A DNA stretch of 10,000 nt from Trachelipus rathkii (GCA_015478945.1 JABUQX010088068.1:35001-45000), one strand, 5' to 3'; numbered from the stretch's first letter, positions 1 through 7,688 are shown. The notes: a model not told the origin generated them from the letters alone. Program-made: numbers and translations.

Positions 1-1
1 A

Positions 2-580
2 ACTAAGTACTTTCATGTTATGTCGCAAATTCCACCTGAAGTTTTGGATAGAATATCCCAAGCCGAACTTGATGCAGAAGATTATGACCGTTTCAAAACG
101 GCGGTCATAAATACTTACGAAAAATCTAAGGTTGAGCTTTATAATGATCTACTTTCCAAAAAGGTCTACAGTGGCAAACCATCTATATATCTACAGGATA
201 TGATTCGGCAGGCAGAGAAGTTAAATATAGGAGAGGACTTGGTCAGAGTACAATTTTTGAAAACTCTACCGAGTCACATTCGCACAGCCTTAGCCGCCCA
301 TTCTACTCTCACACTTCAACAGTTGGGAGATTTAGCTAATGACATCTTGTTATTAAGCCCACAAGCTCCTGCCATGGCTGTATCATCCACTGCCAACGCC
401 ATTGCCCCTGCCGCATCAAGATCAAGACCAACCACTACTTTTGGCCTGGCACCATTCCACGAAAATCAACGCCCAATGGTGTGTAGAGGTCACATTTATT
501 ATGGACCACGCTCTAAAAGCTGTAAACCATGGTGTACATGGCCAAACAAAACGGAAACTAAACATCTGACCTATTTCTAG
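2..580 (+). CDS. gag: Gag protein of Ty3/gypsy element, C-terminal part
   Basis: Gag packages the element RNA into cytoplasmic virus-like particles. The frame is open from base 2, so the ATG at 20 is internal and the true start lies upstream of the window. The first visible residues (TKYFHV...PPEVLD) and the following helical stretch with LPSHIRTAL match the capsid C-terminal region of metazoan gypsy Gags. Next comes an Ala/Ser/Pro linker, then a CX2HX9CX3C cluster (about residues 154-171 counted from the ATG at 20). That cluster takes the place of the usual CCHC knuckle and is typical of a gypsy subgroup in invertebrates. The frame stops at TAG 578-580. The neighbouring frame 3 is Pro/Ser/Arg-rich from 570 to a TAG at 624-626 and looks more like a natural Gag tail, so a small frameshift near 567-576 may have cut the original end. 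Confidence 0.85.
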   Translation, partial: TKYFHVMSQIPPEVLDRISQAELDAEDYDRFKTAVINTYEKSKVELYNDLLSKKVYSGKPSIYLQDMIRQAEKLNIGEDLVRVQFLKTLPSHIRTALAAHSTLTLQQLGDLANDILLLSPQAPAMAVSSTANAIAPAASRSRPTTTFGLAPFHENQRPMVCRGHIYYGPRSKSCKPWCTWPNKTETKHLTYF

Positions 581-1495
581 ACCTCCATCAAGAGCAGCAT
601 CCCCAACTCCGTCGGAAAACTACTAGAGCAAGTTGATATTTGTGCCGTGTCAACTTCGCAGTTAACAATAGATGTACAGATTTTTGGCACCATGCACCAA
701 TTTTTACTAGATACCGGAGCCAGCATATCTAGCCTTCCATATAACATGGTCTCTAACATGACGCTGCACCCTTCAAACGTCACTTGTTCCGCAGCCAATG
801 GCTCGCCCATAAAGTGTCATGGGGAAGTTGTAGCAAATATCAGTATACCAAAATTAAGAAGAGAATTCACCTGGACGTTTATAGTGGCAGAAATTACTAT
901 GCCTATTATTGGAATGGATTTTCTTCACAATTTTGGTCTCCTAATTGACTGTGGACAAAGAGCACTGCAAGATACTTATACTACTCTTCTAGCTCCATTG
1001 AAAATAACCTCTGAGGAAGTACCATCTCTTCACGCTCAACTTCAAGGTGAAAATACAGACATAACTTCACTCCTGCAAGATTTCCCGTCCTTAATTTCAC
1101 CTATAGACATCAACAATCTAGTAATTAAAGATAATGGACCAAAACACTACATAGAAACTGGTGATTCAACCCCAGTTTTTGCCAGAGCTCGCCGATTACC
1201 TGACGACAAGTTAAAGGCGGCAAAAGCTGAATTTGACATTCTTCTAAAAAGTGGAATAGTGAGGCCAAGTAAATCTGCATGGGCGTCTCCTTTACACCTC
1301 GTGCCTAAGAAAACACCTGGAACATGGAGACCTTGTGGGGATTTCAGAGCCCTTAACAGCATAACAAAACAGGATAGATATCCCATTCCACACATTCAGA
1401 GCCTATCTCAACACCTGCATAACTCTACCATATTTTCCAAGATTGACCTTCAAGAAGGCTTATCCACCAAATCCCCATTAGACCAGAAGATATAG
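581..1495 (+). pseudogene. pol: pol fragment 1: aspartic protease and N-terminal reverse transcriptase
   Basis: This is the amino-terminal part of Pol, in the same frame as the gag ORF and separated from it only by the TAG at 578-580; no stop occurs from 581 to 1493. The retropepsin motif LLDTGAS has its catalytic Asp codon at 710-712, and the flap/C-terminal motif IIGMDFL lies near 900-920. The RT begins near 1190 (RRLPDDKLKAAKAEFDIL) with SGIVRPSKSAWASP, WRPCGDFRALN and FSKIDLQEG, the last containing the first catalytic Asp. From about 1460 the frame no longer matches RT and it ends at TAG 1493-1495. The RT sequence continues in frame 1 from 1462. The GTG at 647 is not a meaningful start: in such elements Pol is made as a Gag-Pol fusion by recoding. 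Confidence 0.9.
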
Positions 1496-3657
1496 AGAAA
1501 ACAGCAGTCATCACTCCGTTTGGTCTCTTCGAATTTTTATCTATGCCTTTTGGTTTAAAGAATGCGGGAGCTACATTTCAAAGAGTAATGGACTCCATCT
1601 TCAGAGACCTTCCCTTCGTGTTTACCTATTTAGACGATTGTCTCATTTTTTCTACATCCAAAACTGAACATGAAAATCATCTGAAACAAGTTTTTACACT
1701 CCTCCAAGAAAATGGTTTTAAAATCTCTTTAGAAAAATGTGAATTTAACCAATCTTCACTCAATTTTCTCGGCTACACCGTGTCTTCAGAAGGACTATGT
1801 CCTCCCAACGAAAAGAAAGAATCCATCTCAAGTTTTCCTCTACCGTGCGATTCAGCATCTCTACGAAGATACCTTGGGATGTTAGGATACTACAGAAGAT
1901 TTATCCCTAATTTTGCCAAAATCGTCTTCCCATTATCTGAAAAAGCCAAGTTTCATCCCAAGGATAAATCTCTTGAATGGACTCCAGAAGAAGTGACAGC
2001 TTTTCAAGATACTAAGGAAGCTCTTCAAAATGCCCTAACACTCCCTTTCTCTTTACCTAATGTCTCACATTTACAACTCGTAACTGACAGCAGTCAGACT
2101 TCAATCGGAGCAGCATTACACCAGATGATTGATGGTCAACCTGTTCCCATTGACTTCTACAGCAAGAAGTTATCAGATCCCCAAAGAAGATATTCTGCTT
2201 TCGACAGAGAACTTTTGGCAGCATATTATGCTGTCCTTCATTTTAAACACATGTTAGAGGGAAGAGTCGTCACCCTTTGCACAGATCACAAACCTCTTGT
2301 TTCCGCTTTCTACTCCAAAAATCCTGCAAAAAGTGATCGTCAACAGCGACATCTCTCAGTACTAACAGAATATATTTCTACAGCAAATTATATCAGAGGA
2401 GCAGACAACATGGTGGCCGACACTTTTTCCCGGATTCATTCGGTATCAGTTGACGCTGTCGATTTGCCCGCAATAGCTCACCTTCAAGAAAAAGATGAAG
2501 AAATCAAGACCTATCATGATCGCCTTCATAATTATCCCCTGCAGGACAACCTCAAGATATGGTGCGATACCTCTACTTCTTTTCCCAGACCATTTCTTCC
2601 AAAGCCAGCTCGCCTTCAAATATTTAATACGTTGCATCAAATGTCCCATCCTGGTATCAAAGGTACTTTACGACTGATCAAGAAAAGATATTTTTGGCCT
2701 TGTATGGATCGTGACATTAGGCTTTTTGTACGCACTTGTGAGCAGTGCCAGCTGTCTAAAGTCCATCGTCACACCAAACCAACGGTCACTCCATTAGAAA
2801 TTCCTTCTTCAAGATTCGAAACAGTTCATATAGATATAGTGGGTCCTTTTTCACCTTCAGCATTTTGTGGATCTTCTTCTCCAGTTTTTCGCTATCTACT
2901 TACCTGCATCGACCGAAACACAAAATGGGCTGAAGCCTTCCCAATTACAAACACTACAGCAAAATCTGTTGCCTATGCTTTTATGCAGTGGATATCCAGA
3001 TTCGGTGTTCCTCTCTATGTGATTTCTGACAGAGGTCCTCAATTCGAAAGCGAGTTCTTCAGTGAGTTGTCACATATGATTGGTTTCCATCGTCTTCGAA
3101 CAACCTCTTACCACCCACAAACAAATTCCCAGATAGAAAGGTTTCACCGATCTCTCAAGACTGCCTTGATGGCACGTAAAGAAAACTGGCTTCTGTCTTT
3201 ACCCATCACTCTACTTGGTCTCAGATGCATTCCAAACGATTCCGGTTATTCCGCCTTTGAAGCAGTAACTGGAAAAACTCCACTTTGTCCTATGGACATT
3301 CTTCAATCTTCTCCTAACAACAAACAAGAAATGGATTCTTTTATGAAGAAATTTATCGCCCACATGAAAGAATTGGACTTTAGAGACCTTCCTACTTTTC
3401 ACTCCTTCAACAATTCTTCATATATTCCGGAGGCACTCAAGACCTGTTCTCATGTCTTCCTAAGGACTGATAGGATCAGAAAACCCTTAGAAGCTCCCTA
3501 TAGTGGTCCTTTCAAAGTCCTTCAACGAATGCCACATTGTTTCAAGATAGAACTCAGGAATGGTCAAACTACAGTAGTCTCAATTAGCCGTTTAAAACCT
3601 GCTTTTATGGAAACGGTAACGTCAACGATTCCTGATGATCCTGATGTCTCATCCTGA
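1462..3657 (+). pseudogene. pol: pol fragment 2: RT (YLDD), RNase H, integrase and GPY/F module
   Basis: This continues fragment 1 after a one-frame shift; the ATG at 1543 is internal to RT (MPFGLKNAGATFQR). Numbering from that Met: YLDD, the RT active site, is at residues 29-32 (1627-1638). RNase H has D182 (VTDSS), E223 (DRELLA), D248 (CTDHKPL) and D293 (VADTFSR). The integrase zinc finger is H365-X3-H369-X29-C399-X2-C402. The DDE core is D431 (HIDIVGP), D496 (SDRGPQF) and E532 (YHPQTNSQIERFHR), giving the standard 35-residue D-E spacing. A GPY/F module lies near 653-660 (YSGPFKVL). All catalytic residues are present and the frame is open for over 2 kb, so decay is recent. No chromodomain is seen. 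The frame ends at TGA 3655-3657 inside a repeat, whereas the natural tail continues in frame 2. Confidence 0.92.
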
Positions 3658-3832
3658 TGTCCCTGATGATCCTACTGTCTCTGGTGTCCCTGATGATCCC
3701 GATATCCCTGATGATCCTGATGTCCCTGATGATCCTGATGTCCCTGATGACCCTGATGTCTCTGATGACCCTGATGATCCTGATGTCGCTGACGCCGCCG
3801 ATGTTCCTGATGTCCCTGACGTTGCTGATGTC
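3631..3832 (+). repeat. Asp/Pro coding minisatellite (18-bp unit, DVPDDP)
   Basis: Imperfect tandem copies of an 18-bp unit, roughly CCTGATGATCCTGATGTC, with shorter 6- and 9-bp variants, run for about 200 bp. Read in frame 2 they give repeats of Asp-Val-Pro-Asp-Asp-Pro. The unit length is a multiple of 3, so expansion keeps the frame, but a non-multiple variant near 3645-3650 (TCTCATCC) breaks it. The repeat sits between the integrase module and the basic tail of Pol. Confidence 0.9.
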
Positions 3833-3937
3833 CTAAGGATTCCTACTGTCCCTATTCTTCCAAGTGCCCCCCTTACTAGACGAAACCCTCCCCGTAGAGT
3901 CCGCTTCAGGATAGAAGCCACTCAGTGCCCCTCTTAG
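3645..3937 (+). pseudogene. pol C-terminal tail, out of frame with the main pol ORF
   Basis: Frame 2 continues the Asp/Pro-rich repeat of the pol end and closes with TRRNPPRRVRFRIEATQCPS before TAG 3935-3937. A basic T-R-x-x-R-x-RVRF-like ending is common at the very end of gypsy Pol proteins, so I infer that this is the original Pol tail. It was disconnected by an indel in the repeat between about 3645 and 3657. It would lie after the integrase GPY/F module and has no known catalytic role. The ATG at 3635 is incidental. The opposite-strand frame through the same bases is a mirror effect of the repeat. Confidence 0.6.
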
Positions 3938-4161
3938 TGATTACATAAAATACTAATAATAAAAGAAATAAACACTCCCTAATAGAGTCCGCTTCAGGAT
4001 AGAAGCCACTCAGTGCCCCTTTTAGTGATTTTATCAAATATATAAAAAAAAAGAAATACACATTTCCTAATAGAGTCCGATTCAGGATGGAATCCACTCA
4101 GTCCCTTTCTTTAAGTGTTCCCCTCAGCACCGGTTCCTCTTCATGATGTAAGTCACTCCGT
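3896..4161 (+). repeat. 88-bp tandem repeat across the pol stop and 3' UTR
   Basis: The motif AGAGTCCGCTTCAGGATAGA begins at 3896 and again, identically, at 3984, and with changes at 4072. The spacing is exactly 88 bp each time and similarity extends over the whole unit. A degenerate fourth copy of the core starts near 4131 (CGGTTCCTCTTCATGATG). Copy 1 contains the pol tail stop (3935-3937). Copy 2 would still encode the same RVRFRIEATQCP residues, showing that coding sequence was duplicated into the UTR. Each inter-core segment is AT-rich, with AATAAA at 3966 in copy 1. Confidence 0.9.
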
Positions 4162-4166
4162 GTTCT

Positions 4167-4176
4167 GGTGGGGAAG
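4167..4176 (+). other. Putative polypurine tract before the 3' LTR
   Basis: GGTGGGGAAG lies just after the repeats that follow pol. Gypsy elements prime plus-strand DNA from a G/A-rich tract of this kind directly 5' of the LTR, often preceded by TCTGG as here. One T interrupts the tract. The next bases are TAAATATATAG, so the LTR would start TA and not the canonical TG, which leaves the exact border open. Confidence 0.45.
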
Positions 4177-4211
4177 TAAATATATAGTGAAGTGTTTAAG
4201 TTAGTTTCCCC

Positions 4212-4760
4212 AAACGAAAATACTTACAGAATGAACCATAAAAGAAAAAGTAACAGAAATATCAATAAGTCTATTAAATTTAAAAATGACTTATTTTCAT
4301 TATTCAGATGTTAATAATTAAAAAATTGTATATTAAAAATATTACATTTGTTATATTATATTATAAATATTATCAATATTTGATAAAAATATATATATTT
4401 TATAAAAACTTAGTTTTAAGCAATAATAATGAACTTTTAACAATAAACTCCATCTTGTGTTTATATTATGTTCAGAATGTGAAGGCAAACGCCATCTACC
4501 GACAGCTTCTGCAATGTTTCATTTTATTATATTTACAAAAATCCATTTTTAGAAAAGTTAGACCATAAAATATAATTTTTTTTAAATGTATATAAAATAT
4601 TATAATAAAAATAAAAATAAAAGTTATAAATTGGTCAAATGTAAATAGTAATAATATTTGTATAAAAACTTGATTATTATATATGTAACTTTTTTTATTA
4701 TAACTTTGTACGACTTTTTCGTTAAAAATAAATAATCTGTTGTTTCGCTTTTGTCTTATT
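4212..4760. other. AT-rich, non-coding stretch within the putative LTR
   Basis: About 550 bp are dominated by A/T runs, with no credible gene. The 86-codon + frame at 4308-4568 is low-complexity Ile/Tyr/Lys/Leu from AT codons. One less AT-biased island at about 4478-4515 (GCAAACGCCATCTACCGACA) stands out but matches nothing I can name with confidence. Confidence 0.6.
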
Positions 4761-4875
4761 AGCCTTTAAAGAGATAATTCGTAGCGCTTTGCTACCACTA
4801 AGAGATAATTTGCTAATATAGAACAATAAGCTGAAATATCAGATCCGACCTACGAAGCCAGGAAGAAGAAGATAC

Positions 4876-5015
4876 TACAAGAAGTTGGACTCCCTCGTCT
4901 CTCTACTAGAAGTTGAACTGCCACGTCTCTCTACAAGAAGTTGGGCTGCCTCGTCTCTCTACTAGAAGTTGAACTGCCACGTCTCTCTACAAGAAGTTGG
5001 GCTACCTCGTCTCTC
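4876..5015 (+). repeat. Five 28-bp tandem repeats, alternating A and B types
   Basis: Units start at 4876, 4904, 4932, 4960 and 4988, each exactly 28 bp and ending CGTCTCTC. Units 1, 3 and 5 begin TACAAGAAGTTGG (type A). Units 2 and 4 begin TACTAGAAGTTGAACTGCCA (type B) and are identical to each other. The AB pair therefore repeats as a 56-bp higher-order unit. A degraded sixth copy (GGAGTTGGACTACAAGATCT) follows from 5020. The position upstream of the TATA box, in the U3-like part of the LTR, would suit an enhancer-type repeat; that role is inference. Confidence 0.9.
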
Positions 5016-5276
5016 CCCCGGAGTTGGACTACAAGATCTCCGACTGGCCCTACTTCTCTCCCTCTCTCTGAGCCTACCAAGAGGCTTAGAAACCTCCTCA
5101 GGGTTACCAAGAACCCTTTGGACGATCTTCAAGAGGTTCTCCTGTCGGTGGATGGTGACATCTTCGCCTGACCTCCGAGATCCTCCAGTTAGTCTGCCAC
5201 CTAAAAGTAGTTTAACTACTAAAGAGATAATTTCGCAGATAACGGCTGAGGTTACCTGTCATAGAGATAACTACAG

Positions 5277-5294
5277 AGAGTATTTATATACTCT
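5277..5294 (+). promoter_or_regulatory. Putative LTR TATA box inside a short inverted repeat
   Basis: TATTTATATA at 5281-5290 is a good TATA-like sequence, set in a 7-bp perfect inverted repeat (AGAGTAT, TTAT spacer, ATACTCT). A C/T-rich, initiator-like stretch follows (TGTGTTCCCTTCC). Its place upstream of the primer-binding-site-like sequence fits an RNA polymerase II LTR promoter, with the R region starting near 5310-5320. No clear AATAAA lies between here and 5605. Confidence 0.5.
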
Positions 5295-5605
5295 GTGTTC
5301 CCTTCCAGATTGTCCCCCATGAGTTGCAGAAGAACACCCCAGCCCTCCTGATTTAGCCAACGATTTACCAACGAGCCCGTGCAGATCAGCATACCCTCTC
5401 CGACAACCTTCGACCGCCTTTGCCTTAGCCGGACTTAATCCGAACCAGTCGACGGCTTGTCCTGAAGTGGAACAGACTGACATCGCGACATACATGCTGA
5501 TCATCCTCCGTCGCTATATAGTTGTCATACCAGATGATAGGATATCATATCAAGTGGTGACCATACGACCGATAACTATCTAACTAGAACTGACGACTAT
5601 ATAAT

Positions 5606-5623
5606 TGGTGATCCTAGAGCTGA
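5606..5623 (+). other. Putative tRNA primer binding site
   Basis: TGGTGATCCTAGAGCTGA starts with TGG, the complement of the tRNA CCA end. It agrees with the common gypsy site TGGTGACCCC (tRNA-Trp type) at 8 of the first 10 bases and diverges afterwards. It stands just after the LTR-like region and 36 bp before a gag-like ATG, which is the expected layout of a 5' leader. It could be a coincidental TGG. Confidence 0.4.
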
Positions 5624-5641
5624 AAATTTGATACCACGAAG

Positions 5642-5710
5642 ATGGCAGACGAACAAGGACAGGATAACAATCAAAGAGAGGCAGAATCCATTTCAACATT
5701 TAGAATTTAA
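5642..5710 (+). pseudogene. Truncated start of a second gag-like ORF
   Basis: ATG at 5642 opens a 22-codon frame (MADEQGQDNNQREAES then ISTFRI) ending TAA 5708-5710. The polar, acidic/Gln-rich beginning resembles Gag N-termini, and the ATG is spaced like a gag start behind the putative primer binding site. The visible part of the upstream gag is its C-terminal region, so the two cannot be compared directly. If real, this is the beginning of a second gypsy copy cut off after about 65 bp, with unrecognised sequence to 5840. Confidence 0.35.
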
Positions 5711-5840
5711 AAATATGTCAACAGCGGAAAGCTTAATTAAATAGAGTAAACTCTGTATAGCTTGTCTTTAGTTCAAATATAAATATGTTCCGAAAATCGT
5801 ACATACAAGTGTCTCGACAGGGAAAATCTAAACAACGAAG

Positions 5841-7436
5841 ATGGATCATGTCACCCATACAAAATTTACAAATGACAAAAACAGTCAATATAATTTAGGG
5901 AGCACAAGAACTCATGAAATAGCTGAAGTCGTATCACAACGTGTTGAACATTATGAAAATATTACATCACCCTCTAAAGAAGTTGACCACCCATCTTCCC
6001 AAATACCTTCCTTGTTTCCAATGGAACAATTGTCTTTTGATGACATTTTAGAACAAACACATCTTTCTGATATATCTGAAAATGATGGTGATGAGTTCTA
6101 TTCAAATACATTTGAAGAGAAATTTGAAAAATTGGGCTGTTGCATTCAATATTAGTCTTGTTGCAATGACTAGCTTGTTGCGTAAATATTTTCAGAATTT
6201 GCCTTCATATGCTAGGTCTTTGTATGGTACTCCACCCTGTATTCCTATTGTGTCTGTTGAGCCAGGTCATTATTAACATATAGGGTTAGAAAGAATGTTA
6301 AGAAGGATTTGGAAGAATGTAAAAGAAAATTTATCAAATATTCAGTTAGTTTTTAATATTGATGATTTGCCTCTTTCCAAAAGCAGCTCCAGTGACCTTT
6401 TGGGCTATTTTAGGTATGGTAGCATATGTTCCCTCTATAAAATCGGTTATGTTTTCAATTGGTGTTTACTGCGGTAAGGGTAAACCAAAAAGTTGTGCAT
6501 CTTATTTAAGGGAATTTGTTAATGAAATAAAAATTTTAATAAGGCAAGGACTTAACATAGATGGCAAGTCTTTGTCTATATCAATTAAGGATTTATTTGT
6601 GATGGTTCGGCAAAATCATTTTTTGTTAAATATTAAAGGTCATGCAGGTTATAGTTCATGTGCAAAGTGTATACAACCAGGAGTATGGATAAACAATCGC
6701 ATGACTTTTCCAGAATGTGATGTCGGAAGGACTAATGAATCCTTCTTGAGACGAGATGAAGAAGATTTTCATACTGGTGAAATATTGCTTACGACAATTC
6801 CAGGACTTGATTTTATGAGATGTTTTCCTCTTGATTATATGCACTTAATTTGTCTTGGGGTTATTCCTAGTCTCCTCCATTTATGGATTTTTGGGGCAGT
6901 ACCTAAAAAGTTGAAAACTCGAATCATCAACATGATATCTTCTACTGAGCTAATTTTATTAAAAAAATAGTATGCCTATGGAGTTCAATAGGAAGCCTCG
7001 TGCTTTGGATGAAATTAAACAATGGAAGGCAACAGAGTTTAGACAATTGTTGCTGTATACTGGGCCTGTTGTTCTAAAAAAGTATTTAAAAAGCAGTACC
7101 AGTCATTGTATGATCACTTATTAAGTTTATCTATTTCAGTTTTTATTCTTCTTAGTCCAACATTTTGTATAATTGATAAGTACTGCAAATATGCAAAAAA
7201 AATCTGTTAAAGCATTTTGTTACGACAACTATGAATCTGCATGGGCAACAATATTTAACCCACAATATGCATGGCCTGATACACCTTGCAGATAGTATCA
7301 AAGATTTTGGTCCTCTTGATTTATCAAGTGCATTTCCCTTTGAGAACTTTCTAAAGTCTTTTAGGAGAATAGTCCGAAAAGGAGATAAGCCATTGCAGCA
7401 GGTTATTAATAGGTTAAATGAAAAGATGTTATCAGA
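5841..7436 (+). pseudogene. CACTA/EnSpm-like transposase (Transposase_21/DUF4218 type), 5' part, decayed
   Basis: The active protein would cut and paste a DNA transposon in the nucleus. The reading wanders: frame 3 from 5841 (acidic N-terminus), frame 1 from about 6128 (NWAVAFNIS, LPSYARSLYGTP), TAA at 6274-6276, frame 1 again from 6277, frame 2 from about 6390 to TAG 6968-6970, frame 3 from 6972 to 7124, frame 2 to 7210, and frame 1 from about 7190. Diagnostic blocks, in order, are FNIDDLPLSKS (6352), FWAILGMV, YCGKGKPKS, KGHAGYSSCAKC, NNRMTFPE, FPLDYMHLICLGV (6824-6862), WKATEFRQLLLYTGPVVLK and the DUF4218-like HNMHGLIHLADSIKDFGPLD with AFPFENFLKSFRRIVR. Several frameshifts and two stops make it non-functional. 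It is cut at 7436 by the hAT insertion and resumes at 9479. No CACTA terminal repeat is seen. Family placement rests on recalled motifs; another related DDE family is possible. Confidence 0.75.
7384..7436 (+). repeat. Left copy of a 53-bp direct repeat flanking the hAT insertion
   Basis: This aligns without gaps to 9479-9531, with 41 of 53 positions identical, including the first 18 (GATAAGCCATTGCAGCAG) and the last 10 (TGTTATCAGA). The left copy encodes KPLQQVINRLNEKMLSD of the CACTA-like transposase. Its final 8 bases, TTATCAGA, directly precede the hAT-like terminus and are the candidate target-site duplication. Confidence 0.85.
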
Positions 7437-7475
7437 CAGGCCCGTAGCTAGGAATTTTTTTCGGGGAGGGGGGGC
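7437..7475 (+). repeat. hAT-like left terminal sequence
   Basis: It starts CAGGCCCGTAGCTAGGAA, continues with a 7-T run at about 7455, then CGGGGAGGG and a G run. It immediately follows the candidate 8-bp target duplication. If read in the frame of the host transposase it yields RPVARNFFRGGG, a string I recall from spurious invertebrate protein predictions. No exact inverted copy is found near 9500. Confidence 0.55.
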
Positions 7476-7512
7476 TGCGACTTTCGCAAGTAGTTATATT
7501 TCAAATGAAGTT

Positions 7513-7516
<4 letters not shown>

Positions 7517-7558
<42 letters not shown>

Positions 7559-7648
7559 ATATATATTATATATATATATTATATTATATATATATATATA
7601 TATAGTATATATATTTATATATAATAATATATAATATATAAATAATAT

Positions 7649-7688
<40 letters not shown>

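Larger units (their letters stand above)
1..5605 (+). mobile_element. Ty3/gypsy LTR retrotransposon, 5'-truncated by the window edge
   Basis: The order gag, protease, RT, RNase H, integrase, GPY/F, purine tract, LTR-like sequence is the Ty3/gypsy order (Ty1/copia elements place integrase before RT). The copy moves by reverse transcription of an RNA and integrase-mediated insertion. Its 5' LTR and the start of gag lie outside the window. The copy is inactive as written: pol has a frameshift in RT, a further shift in its tail, and an in-frame TAG separates gag from protease. No envelope-like ORF is seen between pol and the LTR. The right boundary rests on a primer-binding-site-like sequence at 5606, so it is good to a few bases only if that call is right. 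Confidence 0.9.
4177..5605 (+). repeat. Putative 3' LTR of the gypsy element (about 1.4 kb)
   Basis: The LTR is inferred from its position: purine tract on the left, primer-binding-site-like TGGTGATCC on the right, and a TATA box about 325 bp from its right end. No second LTR copy is in the window, so the ends cannot be verified by alignment. Content, left to right: a very AT-rich stretch (about 4230-4740); a GC-balanced segment with four copies of an AGAGATAAT-like motif (4770, 4801, 5223, 5263); a 28-bp tandem repeat; the promoter; and a transcribed part without evident coding. Short ORFs on both strands here (for example 4941-5171, 4969-5322, - strand 5271-5504) look like chance frames. 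They have repeat-derived or unbiased composition and no recognisable domain. Confidence 0.55.

Noticed and set aside
577..810. - strand ORF of 77 codons
   Set aside because: It lies opposite the protease coding sequence and has no recognisable motif; a shadow frame of pol.
3649..4097. - strand ORFs rich in Ser/Gly/Thr and in Phe/Leu
   Set aside because: They are the antisense reading of the Asp/Pro minisatellite and of the 88-bp repeats; the repetition comes from the DNA repeat, not from a gene.
3896..4161. CRISPR-like array or satellite
   Set aside because: The full 88-bp unit is repeated, with no unique spacers, it overlaps the end of pol and has only three to four copies; an ordinary tandem duplication.
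3658..4176. Envelope-like third ORF, as in errantiviruses
   Set aside because: The only open frame after the pol core is the repeat tail ending at 3937; no signal peptide, transmembrane or fusion-type segment is present before the LTR.
4478..4515. Possible insulator (CTCF-like) or YY1-like site around CGCCATCTACCGACA
   Set aside because: The reverse complement AGATGGCG only partly fits such cores, and a single short match in AT-rich DNA is weak.
4941..5322. Two overlapping + ORFs in different frames (76 and 117 codons)
   Set aside because: Both start inside the 28-bp tandem repeat and run through LTR-like sequence and the TATA region; no domain and no supporting context.
5271..5504. - strand ORF of 77 codons with a plausible-looking composition
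   Set aside because: It crosses the putative LTR promoter on the opposite strand and shows no family motif; best explained as chance.
7437..7500. Apparent coding continuation RPVARNFFRGGG of the transposase
   Set aside because: This is transposon terminal DNA translated by chance in the open frame after the hAT insertion point.
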